Source of the DNA: Phycisphaera sp.
GTDB lineage: Bacteria > Planctomycetota > Phycisphaerae > Phycisphaerales > Zrk34
Direction of reading: 5' to 3'
DNA: 64,000 bases
NCBI GenBank assembly: GCA_016125285.1
Contig: WGMA01000028.1
Span: 147,131 to 211,130 of the forward strand
Shown: positions 8,158-16,119 of the stretch, one piece after another
Layout: each line of letters begins with the position of its first letter
Position numbering within the stretch: position 1 is the first letter of the stretch
Notes under the pieces: generated by a model
Told to the model about the DNA's origin: nothing
The model's input: only the letters and a program-made list of their open reading frames with translations
Databases searched by the model: none
Made by a program: the position numbers and the translations under genes

Positions 8158-9117
8158 ATGGCAAGTTTTTCCAGTATCGTGAGCGTGTCGTTGAACTCGG
8201 CGATTGATCGCACGATCCAGGTGTCGAACCTGCGCGTCGGTGCGCACCTCCGCGGTCAGCGCATCGCGTTGCAACCGGCCGGCAAGGGGGTCAACGTCGC
8301 ACGCACGCTCGGGGTGCTCGGTCAGCCCTGCACGCTGACAGGCTTTGTGGGTGACGAAGACGCCGAGTGGTACCGCCGCTCGCTGCACGTCGACTGCGCC
8401 GGACGTGTGGGCGACCGTCTCGTGCCGGTGGCCGGTCACACGCGTCAGAGCATCACGCTCATCGACCCGGCCGCGGGCGTCGACACGCACATCGTCGAGC
8501 AGGGCTACGCGATCGGCCGCGACGACCTGCGTCGCGTGCGCGCGGCGTTGGACGAGCTGGCCGCGCCGCACACGCTGATCTGCTTCTGCGGGTCGCTGCC
8601 GCCGGGCGTGACGGTCGACCACTTCGTCGCGATGATCAGCGACTGCCTCGACAAGGGCGCATCGGTAGCCGTGGACTCCAGCGGCGAGGCGTTGCGCGCG
8701 GCGTGCGAGCTGCCGCTGGCGCTGGCCAAACCGAACGTGTCGGAGCTCGCGGAACTGGTCGGCGCGGAGCTGAGCAGCGAGGCCGCGGCAACGGAGGCCG
8801 CACGCGAACTGGCCAAACGCGTGACGTGGGTGCTGCTGTCGCTCGGCGCCGACGGCGCGTTGCTGACGCACAACGATCACGCCTGGCGCGGCCGCCTCGA
8901 CGTCGAACCGACACGCGTCGTCAACACCGTCGGCTGCGGCGACGCGCTGCTCGCGGGCTTCGTCGATGGCTGGATACGCACCAAGGGCGACCCGGCCGCG
9001 TCGCTTCGCCGCGCCCTGAGCGTCGCCGCCGCGAACGCGACTTCGGCGACCGTGGCCGGGTACGACGTCGCGACACTCGGCGACACCGCGGAGGTCGCCG
9101 ACGTCCAACCCTGTTAA
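8158..9117 (+). CDS. PfkB-family sugar kinase, 1-phosphofructokinase type
   Basis: 319 residues, normal for the FruK/LacC branch of the ribokinase fold. It should phosphorylate a sugar phosphate such as fructose 1-phosphate or tagatose 6-phosphate with ATP in the cytoplasm. Seen: the first PfkB signature (LQPAGKGVNVARTLGVLG, about 38-55), a conserved GSLPPG near residue 144, and the C-terminal ATP/anion-hole motif NTVGCGDALLAGF with the catalytic Asp around 262. No PTS fructose transporter genes are adjacent, so the substrate is open. A small membrane protein gene starts 9 bases after the stop. Confidence 0.88.
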   Translation: MASFSSIVSVSLNSAIDRTIQVSNLRVGAHLRGQRIALQPAGKGVNVARTLGVLGQPCTLTGFVGDEDAEWYRRSLHVDCAGRVGDRLVPVAGHTRQSITLIDPAAGVDTHIVEQGYAIGRDDLRRVRAALDELAAPHTLICFCGSLPPGVTVDHFVAMISDCLDKGASVAVDSSGEALRAACELPLALAKPNVSELAELVGAELSSEAAATEAARELAKRVTWVLLSLGADGALLTHNDHAWRGRLDVEPTRVVNTVGCGDALLAGFVDGWIRTKGDPAASLRRALSVAAANATSATVAGYDVATLGDTAEVADVQPC

Positions 9118-9126
9118 CATGGCGGC

Positions 9127-9582
9127 GTGACGGACAACGATTCATTGGAACACCGGGAACCGAGCAAACGCGTATCGGTCGCGCTGGCGATCGGCGCCGT
9201 CGTGGCGCTGATCGTGGTCGCGGTCCTGGTCGTGGGCTTCATGGGTATGAAGTCGAAACGCGACGCGATGGCCGCGATGAACGCGCGGGAGTTGATGATC
9301 GGCGTCATCACGTACACCACCGACAACGGCGGGGCGTTCCCTGTTCGGATCGAACAGATCGAACCCTACGTGGGCGGGCCGGCGTCGCTGCACGATCTGA
9401 TGACGAACCCGCGCACCGGCCAGTACCCGGGCTACGAATACATCCGACCCGCGAGCGACATCGCGTCCACCCCCACAGCGACGATCGTGATCCATGAACT
9501 GGACGAAAGCGGTGGCCACACCGGTGGCGTGGTCGCACGTGTGGATGGTTCGGTGGTGCGAACGGCTCCCGCCGGGCCGTAG
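9127..9582 (+). CDS. Small membrane-anchored pseudopilin-like protein
   Basis: 151 residues from GTG 9127. One membrane span at about 18-42 is followed by a helix and a short globular part whose ELMIGVITYTTDNGGAFP segment recalls the LxxIxxALxxYxxxxGxFP stretch of pseudopilins. It lacks the GFxxxE prepilin cleavage signal, so it would stay as a plain N-in anchor. The GTG is 6 bases after TGTTAACAT, an extended -10 that overlaps the PfkB stop codon, so it may have its own leaderless transcript despite the tight spacing. Function unknown. Confidence 0.7.
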   Translation: MTDNDSLEHREPSKRVSVALAIGAVVALIVVAVLVVGFMGMKSKRDAMAAMNARELMIGVITYTTDNGGAFPVRIEQIEPYVGGPASLHDLMTNPRTGQYPGYEYIRPASDIASTPTATIVIHELDESGGHTGGVVARVDGSVVRTAPAGP

Positions 9583-9600
9583 CGGCTTTGCTTTCGCGGG

Positions 9601-10215
9601 TCAGAGGTACGGCATCAACTCGGCGGGCAGGCGCTTGATGCCGCGGCGGACCGCCTTCGACACCGCGTACTGCAGGCTCAGCGCGACGCGGTCGTGGACG
9701 CGGTCGGAGATGGCCAGGTCGAACTCGCGCATCGTCTCCAACGCCCACTCCCACGCCTTGTACTCCTCGAGACAGCGCGGCCGGTACCGGGTGAAGCCGA
9801 TGGCGTGGTGGCCGACCTCGTGCAGGAACACCGCCGCGCTGACCGGGCCGCGCGGGTACGGCGCCTCGATCAGCCGCGAGATGCGCCCGCTCTCGTAGAC
9901 GACCTGCCACGCGCAGCCGGTGTTGCTCGTCCGCCACTTCCGCACGCGGATCTCGTGGCGCGCCTTCATCAGCTTGACGATCTCGTCGTAGCGATCGCGC
10001 ATCGTGGCCGCGGACTCGACGATCGCGACGGCGCTGCCGTTGTGTCGACCCTGCCCGACCCGCGCGGCGCGCGTGACGATCGACGCGGACACGTCGTTCG
10101 CGACGATCGGTCGGCGGGGCGCACGTGTGTTGGTCGAATGATGCACGGCTCGGCTCGCCTCGGGGAACAGGTCCCACAACGTCTGCGGTTCGTTGGCGTC
10201 CGTGCCGTGGTGCAT
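9601..10215 (-). CDS. Putative HEVGHH metallopeptidase-like protein
   Basis: 204 residues without signal peptide or membrane span. It carries LHEVGHHAIGF, an HExxH zinc motif at 132-136, in a helix, with acidic candidates for a third ligand in CLEEYKAWEWALE about 15-25 residues later. This is the pattern of short gluzincin-like or ImmA/IrrE-like peptidases, though no family is certain. The N-terminal 60 residues look disordered. The gene is convergent with the pseudopilin-like gene and divergent from fmt. A clear promoter lies upstream (10222-10250) with the ATG 6 bases after its -10. Confidence 0.68.
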   Translation of the reverse strand: MHHGTDANEPQTLWDLFPEASRAVHHSTNTRAPRRPIVANDVSASIVTRAARVGQGRHNGSAVAIVESAATMRDRYDEIVKLMKARHEIRVRKWRTSNTGCAWQVVYESGRISRLIEAPYPRGPVSAAVFLHEVGHHAIGFTRYRPRCLEEYKAWEWALETMREFDLAISDRVHDRVALSLQYAVSKAVRRGIKRLPAELMPYL

Positions 10216-10221
10216 GACTCA

Positions 10222-10250
10222 AGCATAACCCGCGTCGACGGCGCGGCCAA
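10222..10250 (-). promoter_or_regulatory. Leaderless-type promoter of the HEVGHH gene
   Basis: TTGGCC (10245-10250), 17 bases, TATGCT (10222-10227) on the minus strand; the ATG starts 6 bases further at 10215. Confidence 0.6.
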
Positions 10251-10301
10251 GCAATTTCTGTCGCAATCGTCACACGCGTGGCCGCGCGGCGCAGTCGGTG
10301 T

Positions 10302-10307
10302 TAAGTT
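10302..10307 (+). promoter_or_regulatory. Extended -10 box next to fmt start
   Basis: TGTTAAGTT (TG-N-TAAGTT) ends 6 bases before the fmt ATG. There is no Shine-Dalgarno between them. Confidence 0.4.
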
Positions 10308-10313
10308 GCTCGC

Positions 10314-11285
10314 ATGCGCATCGTCTTCATGGGATCGGGTGAGTTCGGACTGCCGACGCTGTCGGCGCTGTGTGACGCGCACGACGTGCGCCTCGTGATC
10401 ACGCAGCCCGACCGACCCGCCGGCCGCAAGCGACAGATGACCGCGACGCCGATCGGCGCGTTCGCCGAACAGCGCGGGCTGCCGCTGCTCAAGCCCGAAC
10501 GCGTCAACCGCGACGAGATCCTCGACGCCGTGCGCGCCGCCGAGCCCGAGGCCAACGTCGTCGTCGCGTTCGGGCAGAAGGTCGGCGACGCGCTGATCGA
10601 GTCGCCGACCCACGGCCGCGTGGCGACGATGAACCTGCACGCGTCGCTGCTGCCGAAGTATCGCGGCGCCGCGCCGATCAACTGGGCCCTGATCCACGGC
10701 GAGACCGTCACCGGCAACACGGTGTTCTCGCTGGTCGATCGCATGGACGCCGGCGACATCCTCGGCACGCAGATCACGCCCGTCGATCCGCTGGATACGG
10801 CGGGCGAAGTGCACGACCGGCTCGCGGCGATGGGGCCGGAACTCGTGCTGCAGACGCTGGATAGGCTGGCGGCGGGCACGCTGACGCCGACGCCGCAGGA
10901 CGAGGGCGCCGCGACGCTCGCGCCGAAGCTGAGCAGGGCGGACGGGGAGTTGGATTTCGCGGCGTCGGCCGAGGTGGTGCGCTGCCGCGTGCACGGGCTG
11001 ACACCCTGGCCGGGCGTGACGACGTGGTGGGCGACCAGCCCGACCGCGGAGCGTCACCCGCTGCTGTGGCGCCGTGTCGAGGCGTTGGCGGACTACAGGG
11101 TCGGCGCGGCCGAGCCGGGCGCGGTGCTGGATGAAGCCGAGGGTGTCATCGCCACGGGCGGCGGGGCGGTGCGTCTGCTGGAGGTGCAGCCGCGCGGCAA
11201 GCGGGTGATGTCGTGGACCGACTTCGTGCGCGGGCGCCAGCTCGAGCGCGGCGCCTTGTTCTTCGCTACCGACATGGCGACGTGA
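10314..11285 (+). CDS. fmt: Methionyl-tRNA formyltransferase
   Basis: 323 residues, typical length. It formylates initiator Met-tRNA using 10-formyl-tetrahydrofolate. The Rossmann start MRIVFMGSGEFGLPTL, the N-terminal QPDRPAGRKRQ loop, and the catalytic block NLHASLLPKYRGAAPINWA with the family's Asn-His-Asp set are all present, followed by a C-terminal OB-like domain with DGELDF. In many bacteria fmt sits directly beside def; here def (13490-12972) is 1.7 kb away on the other strand with a cytochrome gene between. The start is close to a -10 box, so translation may begin on a leaderless mRNA. Confidence 0.95.
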   Translation: MRIVFMGSGEFGLPTLSALCDAHDVRLVITQPDRPAGRKRQMTATPIGAFAEQRGLPLLKPERVNRDEILDAVRAAEPEANVVVAFGQKVGDALIESPTHGRVATMNLHASLLPKYRGAAPINWALIHGETVTGNTVFSLVDRMDAGDILGTQITPVDPLDTAGEVHDRLAAMGPELVLQTLDRLAAGTLTPTPQDEGAATLAPKLSRADGELDFAASAEVVRCRVHGLTPWPGVTTWWATSPTAERHPLLWRRVEALADYRVGAAEPGAVLDEAEGVIATGGGAVRLLEVQPRGKRVMSWTDFVRGRQLERGALFFATDMAT

Positions 11286-11313
11286 CAACGCCCCGGCCAG
11301 TTCGCACGCAGGC

Positions 11314-12906
11314 CTACTTGTCGGATTGCGGCGGTCCCTGCGGCTCCGCGCTGTTGGGTGTGTGATCAGCCGGACCGTTCCGCGCGGGGACGTTCTTGCC
11401 GAGATGCTCGGGCAGGCCGAGCAGCACCGGATCGTCGGTGTTGTGACCGACAATCTCCGGGATCGGTTTGTCGCTGAACCACTCGGTCATCGGCAATTTG
11501 CCGGGCGGCACGACGACCAGCTTCTGCCAGACCAACAGCGACCCCATCCACAAGTCCGACTTGGGCAGCACGCGACCCGTGTCGTCGAACGCCAGGTCGT
11601 AACGGATGCCGTGACGGAGAACGCCCGTGGGCGGGTCGTTGTCCCGTCGACCGACGTAGAGGTAGACCACGCCCTGCATCGCGGTGGCCTTGCCCGGCGC
11701 GGGGCCGATGGGGAAGTGGGCCGACCATCGCTGCAGGGGCTCGATCGTCTGCAGATCGACGATGGCGTGTGACGGCGTGCGCCGGTCGCTGGTCATCAAG
11801 CCGTCCGACAGCCACACGCGTGAGATCGTCATGTCGGTGAACAGGTGAGGCGTGGTCAGCGGGGCGCGTTCGATGTTCAGGCGGATGTACAGTTCGCCCG
11901 GCGCGGGCACGTCGCCGTAGTGCAGCGTGTTCATCTGGGCGTCGCAGACGTCGACGTGGAACGTCGCGGTGCGGTAGTAACCGCCGTTGAACAGCTCCGG
12001 ATCGCGTTCGTCGTTGCCGCGGTAGTACACGCGTTCCAGCGCGGCGGGCTGCAGCGGACGGAACGGGATCGGCGGATCACCGAAGACGTTCCACACCGTC
12101 TGTTTGCCCGTCAGGCCGTCGCGTTCCAGCGCGAGCCGATCGGCTTCGATGGTCTTGTCGCGGGCGTAGTCGACGAGGATCGCGCACGTCAGCAGCAGCA
12201 GGCCGACGGCGTAGTGGCTCGGCCGTCGCGCCGCACACATCCTGAACAACCATCCGCCGCGCCCCCGGGTCCAGCGGTGATCCGCCTGCTTCAGCTTCCG
12301 TCCACGCTCCACCAGCACCACCACGCCCAGCCCCGCGACGATCACGAAAAGGTACGGCCTGATGTACCCGACCGCCGTGTGATACCAGTGACGCAGAGTC
12401 TGTGTCGTGTGATCCCACCACCCGGCGCGCTCCGCGAGTTCGGCGTTCGACGTTGCATCGGGCCACGGTGATCCCTGCTCGACCCAGCGACGCAGCGTCT
12501 CGCGTTCGTCATCGGGCAGCGGGTCGGCCTTCTGTGGCATCCGCTCTTTGGGGGCGTCGGCGGTGACACGTCGATAGATCTCGTTCGTGCCGACGTCGCC
12601 GCCGACGATCACACTGCCCGAGTCGGTGCCCGCGACCGCGTATTGGCGTTCGTCGAGGCGCAGGCCGCCTTTCTGCTTCATCGGGCCATGACACGACACG
12701 CAGCGCCGCTGGAGGATGGGGCGCACGTCGCGTGCGAAGTCGATCGTCGCGTCAGCCGCGGGCGTGCCGGGTGTGTCGGGCGTGTCCGGGGTATCCGCGG
12801 CCGCCGGCGTCGGGGCGTGGGCCAGCACGACGAAAAGCAGGGCGGTCAGCGCGGCGATCAAGGTCGTGGCTGGAGGTCTGACGGCGTTTGGGTGCGAACG
12901 GCGCAT
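11314..12906 (-). CDS. Planctomycete-type membrane cytochrome c protein
   Basis: 530 residues. A signal sequence (about 15-37) is followed by a TPDTPDTPGTPA spacer and a PSCyt1-like c-heme domain: CVSCH at 69-73, with MPQ near 123 as likely axial methionine. The motif order (FARDVRPILQRRCVSCHGP, KGGLRLD, LPDDERETLRRWVEQG) is that of the planctomycete cytochrome C1 domain. Two hydrophobic segments follow at about 184-200 and 235-250, then a roughly 280-residue beta-rich part of unknown function. Planctomycete relatives usually join this domain to PSD1 modules; that part is replaced here by membrane spans and a novel tail. The ATG is 8 bases after a perfect TATAAT (12915-12920). Confidence 0.82.
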   Translation of the reverse strand: MRRSHPNAVRPPATTLIAALTALLFVVLAHAPTPAAADTPDTPDTPGTPAADATIDFARDVRPILQRRCVSCHGPMKQKGGLRLDERQYAVAGTDSGSVIVGGDVGTNEIYRRVTADAPKERMPQKADPLPDDERETLRRWVEQGSPWPDATSNAELAERAGWWDHTTQTLRHWYHTAVGYIRPYLFVIVAGLGVVVLVERGRKLKQADHRWTRGRGGWLFRMCAARRPSHYAVGLLLLTCAILVDYARDKTIEADRLALERDGLTGKQTVWNVFGDPPIPFRPLQPAALERVYYRGNDERDPELFNGGYYRTATFHVDVCDAQMNTLHYGDVPAPGELYIRLNIERAPLTTPHLFTDMTISRVWLSDGLMTSDRRTPSHAIVDLQTIEPLQRWSAHFPIGPAPGKATAMQGVVYLYVGRRDNDPPTGVLRHGIRYDLAFDDTGRVLPKSDLWMGSLLVWQKLVVVPPGKLPMTEWFSDKPIPEIVGHNTDDPVLLGLPEHLGKNVPARNGPADHTPNSAEPQGPPQSDK

Positions 12907-12914
12907 GTCTGGCG

Positions 12915-12920
12915 ATTATA
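12915..12920 (-). promoter_or_regulatory. Perfect -10 box of the cytochrome gene
   Basis: TATAAT on the minus strand, 8 bases before the ATG at 12906. No convincing -35 at 16-18 bases. Confidence 0.45.
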
Positions 12921-12971
12921 GGATCGTGCGACGGAGCCGAGGCGTGGGGCAGACGCGCGCGCCCGCCGCGG

Positions 12972-13490
12972 TCACTGAGCGTAGTCGGCCTCGAGATCCT
13001 TGATGACGCGGCGGTGGGCGATCTTGTCGAGCCGGGACATGCGGTCGAGGATCAACACGCCGTTGAGGTGGTCGGTCTCGTGCTGCCAGATGCGGGCGGG
13101 CAGGGCGTCGTCGGTCAGCGTGAAGCGGTTGCCGTCGAGGTCCGTGGCGTCGACCGAGATCGATTGCGGGCGTCGGATGTCGGCGTGGACGTCGGGAATC
13201 GACAGGCAGCCCTCGCTCTGAACGGCCACGATCTCGGCCGGATCCCGCAACTCGGGGTTGATGAACACGCGGTCGTCCTGGGGCTCGCCGGTCGGGTTGG
13301 CGACGAACATCCGCCACGACAGGCCCACCTGCGGGGCCGCCAGACCCACGCCGTGAGCCTCGTGCATGAGGGTAATCATGCGGGCGGCGACCTCGCGGAC
13401 CTCGTCGTTCAGCTCGATGGGCGCGGCCCGCTTGCGGAGCACCGGATCGGGATACAGGACAATTTGCAGTTGGTCGACCTTGACGGGCAT
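12972..13490 (-). CDS. def: Peptide deformylase
   Basis: 172 residues. It removes the N-formyl group from nascent proteins. All three signature motifs are present: GVGLAAPQVG (47-56), EGCLSIP (93-99) with the metal-ligand Cys95, and QHETDH (136-141) with the two His ligands and catalytic Glu138. The gene has a very good promoter upstream with the ATG 6 bases beyond the -10. It is separated from its partner fmt by the cytochrome gene. Confidence 0.96.
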   Translation of the reverse strand: MPVKVDQLQIVLYPDPVLRKRAAPIELNDEVREVAARMITLMHEAHGVGLAAPQVGLSWRMFVANPTGEPQDDRVFINPELRDPAEIVAVQSEGCLSIPDVHADIRRPQSISVDATDLDGNRFTLTDDALPARIWQHETDHLNGVLILDRMSRLDKIAHRRVIKDLEADYAQ

Positions 13491-13496
13491 CGCGAC

Positions 13497-13525
13497 ATCA
13501 TAGAAGCTACACGTATCACCGCCAA
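13497..13525 (-). promoter_or_regulatory. Leaderless-type promoter of def
   Basis: TTGGCG (13520-13525), 17 bases, TATGAT (13497-13502) on the minus strand; ATG begins at 13490, 6 bases after the -10. It is the best example of the pattern in the window. Confidence 0.65.
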
Positions 13526-13534
13526 GGTCTAGGA

Positions 13535-13563
13535 TTTACTGTGCGGGGCGGCGAGCCTAGAAT
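13535..13563 (+). promoter_or_regulatory. Promoter of the TPR protein gene
   Basis: TTTACT, 17 bases, TAGAAT (13558-13563). It could serve either an ATG 8 bases downstream at 13572 or the GTG at 13647 that follows GAGGCGG. Confidence 0.5.
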
Positions 13564-13646
13564 CCAAGTGGATGGTCGGCGGCGACTTCCGGGTGTATGT
13601 TTTCGAGGGTGGTCTTGAACCAATCTATCTGAGGCGGGTTAAACGC

Positions 13647-15176
13647 GTGTTTGGATTATTCAAGAAGAATGAAAGTGACGGCGACAGCAAACAGGACAAG
13701 CCTCAAGAGGAGATGTCCGAAGAGGAACGCGCCGAATTCGAACGCAAGCAGGAGCTTGCGAAGCAGCGCGAGATCAAGAAGGCCAAGCGGTTCTTCGAGT
13801 TCGGGGAGGATGTCGCGGCCAAGAGCAACTACGACTATTCGATCGAATGCTACATCAACGGTCTTCGCCTCGATCCCGAAAACATGAAACAGCACGAGGC
13901 GCTGCGCGCGGTGGCCCTCAAGCGCAAGCAGAAGGGCGGCAAGGGACGCCCCCCCAAGGCGCCGACCAAGACCCCCGTCGAACGCGCCATGAAGGCCGAG
14001 CTGCTGTGGAGCTACGATCCGGAGAACGCCAGCCTCGCGATGGCGATGATGGACGAGGCGGTCAAGGCCGAGCTCGGCGAGCTGGCCTACTGGGTCGGTG
14101 ACTTCGTGATCGACGCCAACCGCAAGTCCAAGTCACCCAACAAGCACATCTACCTGCGGCTGACGGACCTGTTCTCCGCGGTCGGCGCCTGGGACAAGGC
14201 GGTCGAGTCGTGCCGGCTGGCGCTGTCGCTCGACCCGATGAACATGCCGCTGCAGAAGAAGCTCAAGGACTGCCAGGCGGAGCTCGCGGTGCACCAAGGC
14301 CGCTTCGAGTCCGAAGGCGGCTTCCGCGAGTCCATCCGCGACTCGTCGGCGCAGCGTGCGATGGAGCAGGAGACGCAGGTCGCGCGCACCGAGGCGGCGC
14401 AGAACGAGATGATCAAGCGCGTCAAATCCGAATTCGAAGCCGATCGGGAAAACGTCGACGTCCTGCAGAAGTACGTTCGGCTGTTGCTGCAGAAGGATTC
14501 GGAAGACGGTGAAGACGAGGCGATGGGCCTGCTCAACGAGGCGTTCATCAAGCAGAAGCAGTACCGCCTGAAGATGCAGATCGGCGACATCAAGATCAAG
14601 CAGTACACGCGTCGCGGCCGCGTGCTCCGCGCCAAGCGGGCCAAGGCCGAGGGCGAGGAACGCGAGGTCATCAACACCGAGCTCCAGCAGCTTAAGAAGG
14701 AGCAGCTGGAATTCGAGCTCGTCGAATACGCCGAACGCGTCAAGAACTACCCCACGGACATGTCGCTGAAGTTCAAGCTCGGCGTGCGTCAGCTCGAAGC
14801 GGGCAACGCCGACCAGGCGATCTCACTGTTCCAGGAGGCGCAGTCCGACCCGAAGCACCGCGCCCAGGCGCTGCGGTTCCTCGGCGAGGCGTTCGCCCAG
14901 AAGAAGTGGCTCGACGAGGCCGTCGATACGTTCCACCGTGCCATCGAGGTCCATCCGTTTAACGACGACGCGCTGGCCATGGAGCTGCGTTACAGCCTGA
15001 TGAAGGTGCTCGAAACCAAGGCCCGCGAGGGTGTCGACATCGACGCCGCGCAGGAAGCCACCCGCCTCGCCAGCCAGATCGCCCAGGCCGACATCAACTA
15101 CAAGGACATCCGCGAGTGCGTCAACCGCCTCCGCGGCCTTGTCGACGAGATGAAGAAGGGCGCCTCGGGCGTCTGA
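13647..15176 (+). CDS. TPR-repeat protein, cytoplasmic
   Basis: 509 residues from GTG 13647, which follows GAGGCGG at -16 to -10 and gives the N-terminus (M)FGLFKKNES. An in-frame ATG at 13572, 8 bases after a -10 box, would add 25 residues and cannot be excluded. A charged lysine/glutamate-rich helix comes first, then tetratricopeptide-like helical pairs: about 75-110 (YDYSIECYINGLRLDPEN), 195-225 (WDKAVESCRLALSLDP) and 395-455 (ADQAISLFQEAQSDP, LDEAVDTFHRAIEVHP). A coiled-coil region spans about 250-390. There is no signal peptide. It is probably a scaffold; the partner is unknown. It is followed 80 bases later by kdsB. Confidence 0.82.
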   Translation: MFGLFKKNESDGDSKQDKPQEEMSEEERAEFERKQELAKQREIKKAKRFFEFGEDVAAKSNYDYSIECYINGLRLDPENMKQHEALRAVALKRKQKGGKGRPPKAPTKTPVERAMKAELLWSYDPENASLAMAMMDEAVKAELGELAYWVGDFVIDANRKSKSPNKHIYLRLTDLFSAVGAWDKAVESCRLALSLDPMNMPLQKKLKDCQAELAVHQGRFESEGGFRESIRDSSAQRAMEQETQVARTEAAQNEMIKRVKSEFEADRENVDVLQKYVRLLLQKDSEDGEDEAMGLLNEAFIKQKQYRLKMQIGDIKIKQYTRRGRVLRAKRAKAEGEEREVINTELQQLKKEQLEFELVEYAERVKNYPTDMSLKFKLGVRQLEAGNADQAISLFQEAQSDPKHRAQALRFLGEAFAQKKWLDEAVDTFHRAIEVHPFNDDALAMELRYSLMKVLETKAREGVDIDAAQEATRLASQIAQADINYKDIRECVNRLRGLVDEMKKGASGV

Positions 15177-15256
15177 TCCCCCCGCGCAACCGAACAACCG
15201 AATCTTCCGACAATCGCCTCGGCATCACCGGGGCGATTGTTGTAAAGTCTCAACCC

Positions 15257-16000
15257 ATGACCACCGTCGCCATCATCCCCGCACGCTACGCCTCCACGCG
15301 CCTGCCCGGCAAGCCGCTGCTCGACGCCACCGGCAAGCCGATGGTCGTGCACGTCATCGAGCAGGCGATGCTGGCCGAGTCGATCGCCGATGTGCTCGTC
15401 GCCACCGACGACCAGCGTATCCACGACGCCGTGCTCGCGCACGGGTTCAGGTCCGTGATGACGCGCGACGATCACCCCAACGGCACGTCGCGCGTCGCCG
15501 AGGCCGCCGAGTCGCTGCCCGACGACGTCGACCTCATCGTCAACGTGCAGGGCGACGAGCCGCAGATCGAGCCCGGCGTCATCGACGCCCTCGTCGATCG
15601 CATGCGGGCCGGCGACGAGCCGATGGGCACCCTCGCCTCGCACTTCGCCCACGACGAGAACCCCGCCGACCCCAACATCGTCAAGCTCGTGACCGACCGC
15701 CGCGGCCGGGCGATGTACTTCAGCCGGTCCATCATCCCGTTCGACCGCGACGGCATGGGCGTCCAGCCGCTCAAGCACCCCGGGCTCTACGCGTACCGCC
15801 GTGACTTCCTGCCGGTCTACGTCGCCCTCGAACCGACCCCCAACGAGGAGGCCGAGAAGCTCGAGCAGCTCCGCGCCCTCGAGCACGGCCACGCCATCGC
15901 CGTCGTCCTCGCCGACGTCCGCCACCACGGCATCGACACGCCGGCGCAGTACGAGGCGTTCGTTGCGGCGTACCGCGCCGAGCGTTCAGGAGACAGGTGA
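15257..16000 (+). CDS. kdsB: 3-deoxy-manno-octulosonate cytidylyltransferase
   Basis: 247 residues, standard length. It activates Kdo with CTP to CMP-Kdo for lipopolysaccharide inner core, which implies an LPS-type outer membrane. Seen: IPARYASTRLPGKPL (7-21), the nucleotide-binding VNVQGDEPQIEP near residue 97, and HPGLYAYRRDFL. The start is the first ATG after the repeat-free leader and follows TAAAGT by 8 bases. The last codons (S-G-D-R-stop) are supplied by an intergenic inverted repeat (15987-16042) that overlaps the 3-prime end. pyrG, whose product makes the CTP it consumes, follows 119 bases downstream. Confidence 0.95.
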   Translation: MTTVAIIPARYASTRLPGKPLLDATGKPMVVHVIEQAMLAESIADVLVATDDQRIHDAVLAHGFRSVMTRDDHPNGTSRVAEAAESLPDDVDLIVNVQGDEPQIEPGVIDALVDRMRAGDEPMGTLASHFAHDENPADPNIVKLVTDRRGRAMYFSRSIIPFDRDGMGVQPLKHPGLYAYRRDFLPVYVALEPTPNEEAEKLEQLRALEHGHAIAVVLADVRHHGIDTPAQYEAFVAAYRAERSGDR

Positions 16001-16042
16001 CAGGAGACAGTCGCATCCATCTGTCTCCTGTCTCCTGTCCCC
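15987..16042 (+). repeat. CAGGAGACAG inverted repeat overlapping kdsB end
   Basis: Left arm 15987-16010, made of repeated CAGGAGACAG/GTGACAGG units; right arm 16021-16042 (CTGTCTCCTGTCTCCTGTCC). GACAGGAGACAG (15999-16010) pairs perfectly with 16021-16032. The same CAGGAGACAGGCGACAGG unit recurs singly at 63726-63742 after another gene, so it is a dispersed element. It may act as a terminator, but it has no T-run. Confidence 0.75.
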
Positions 16043-16084
16043 TCGCGACTTTCCCGACAATCTTGCACGCTTTCAACATCACTC

Positions 16085-16114
16085 TTGCCACGCGACGCGC
16101 CAGCGCGTTACAGT
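16085..16114 (+). promoter_or_regulatory. Promoter of pyrG
   Basis: TTGCCA (16085-16090), 18 bases, TACAGT (16109-16114); ATG at 16120, 5 bases later. Confidence 0.45.
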
Positions 16115-16119
16115 AGGAC

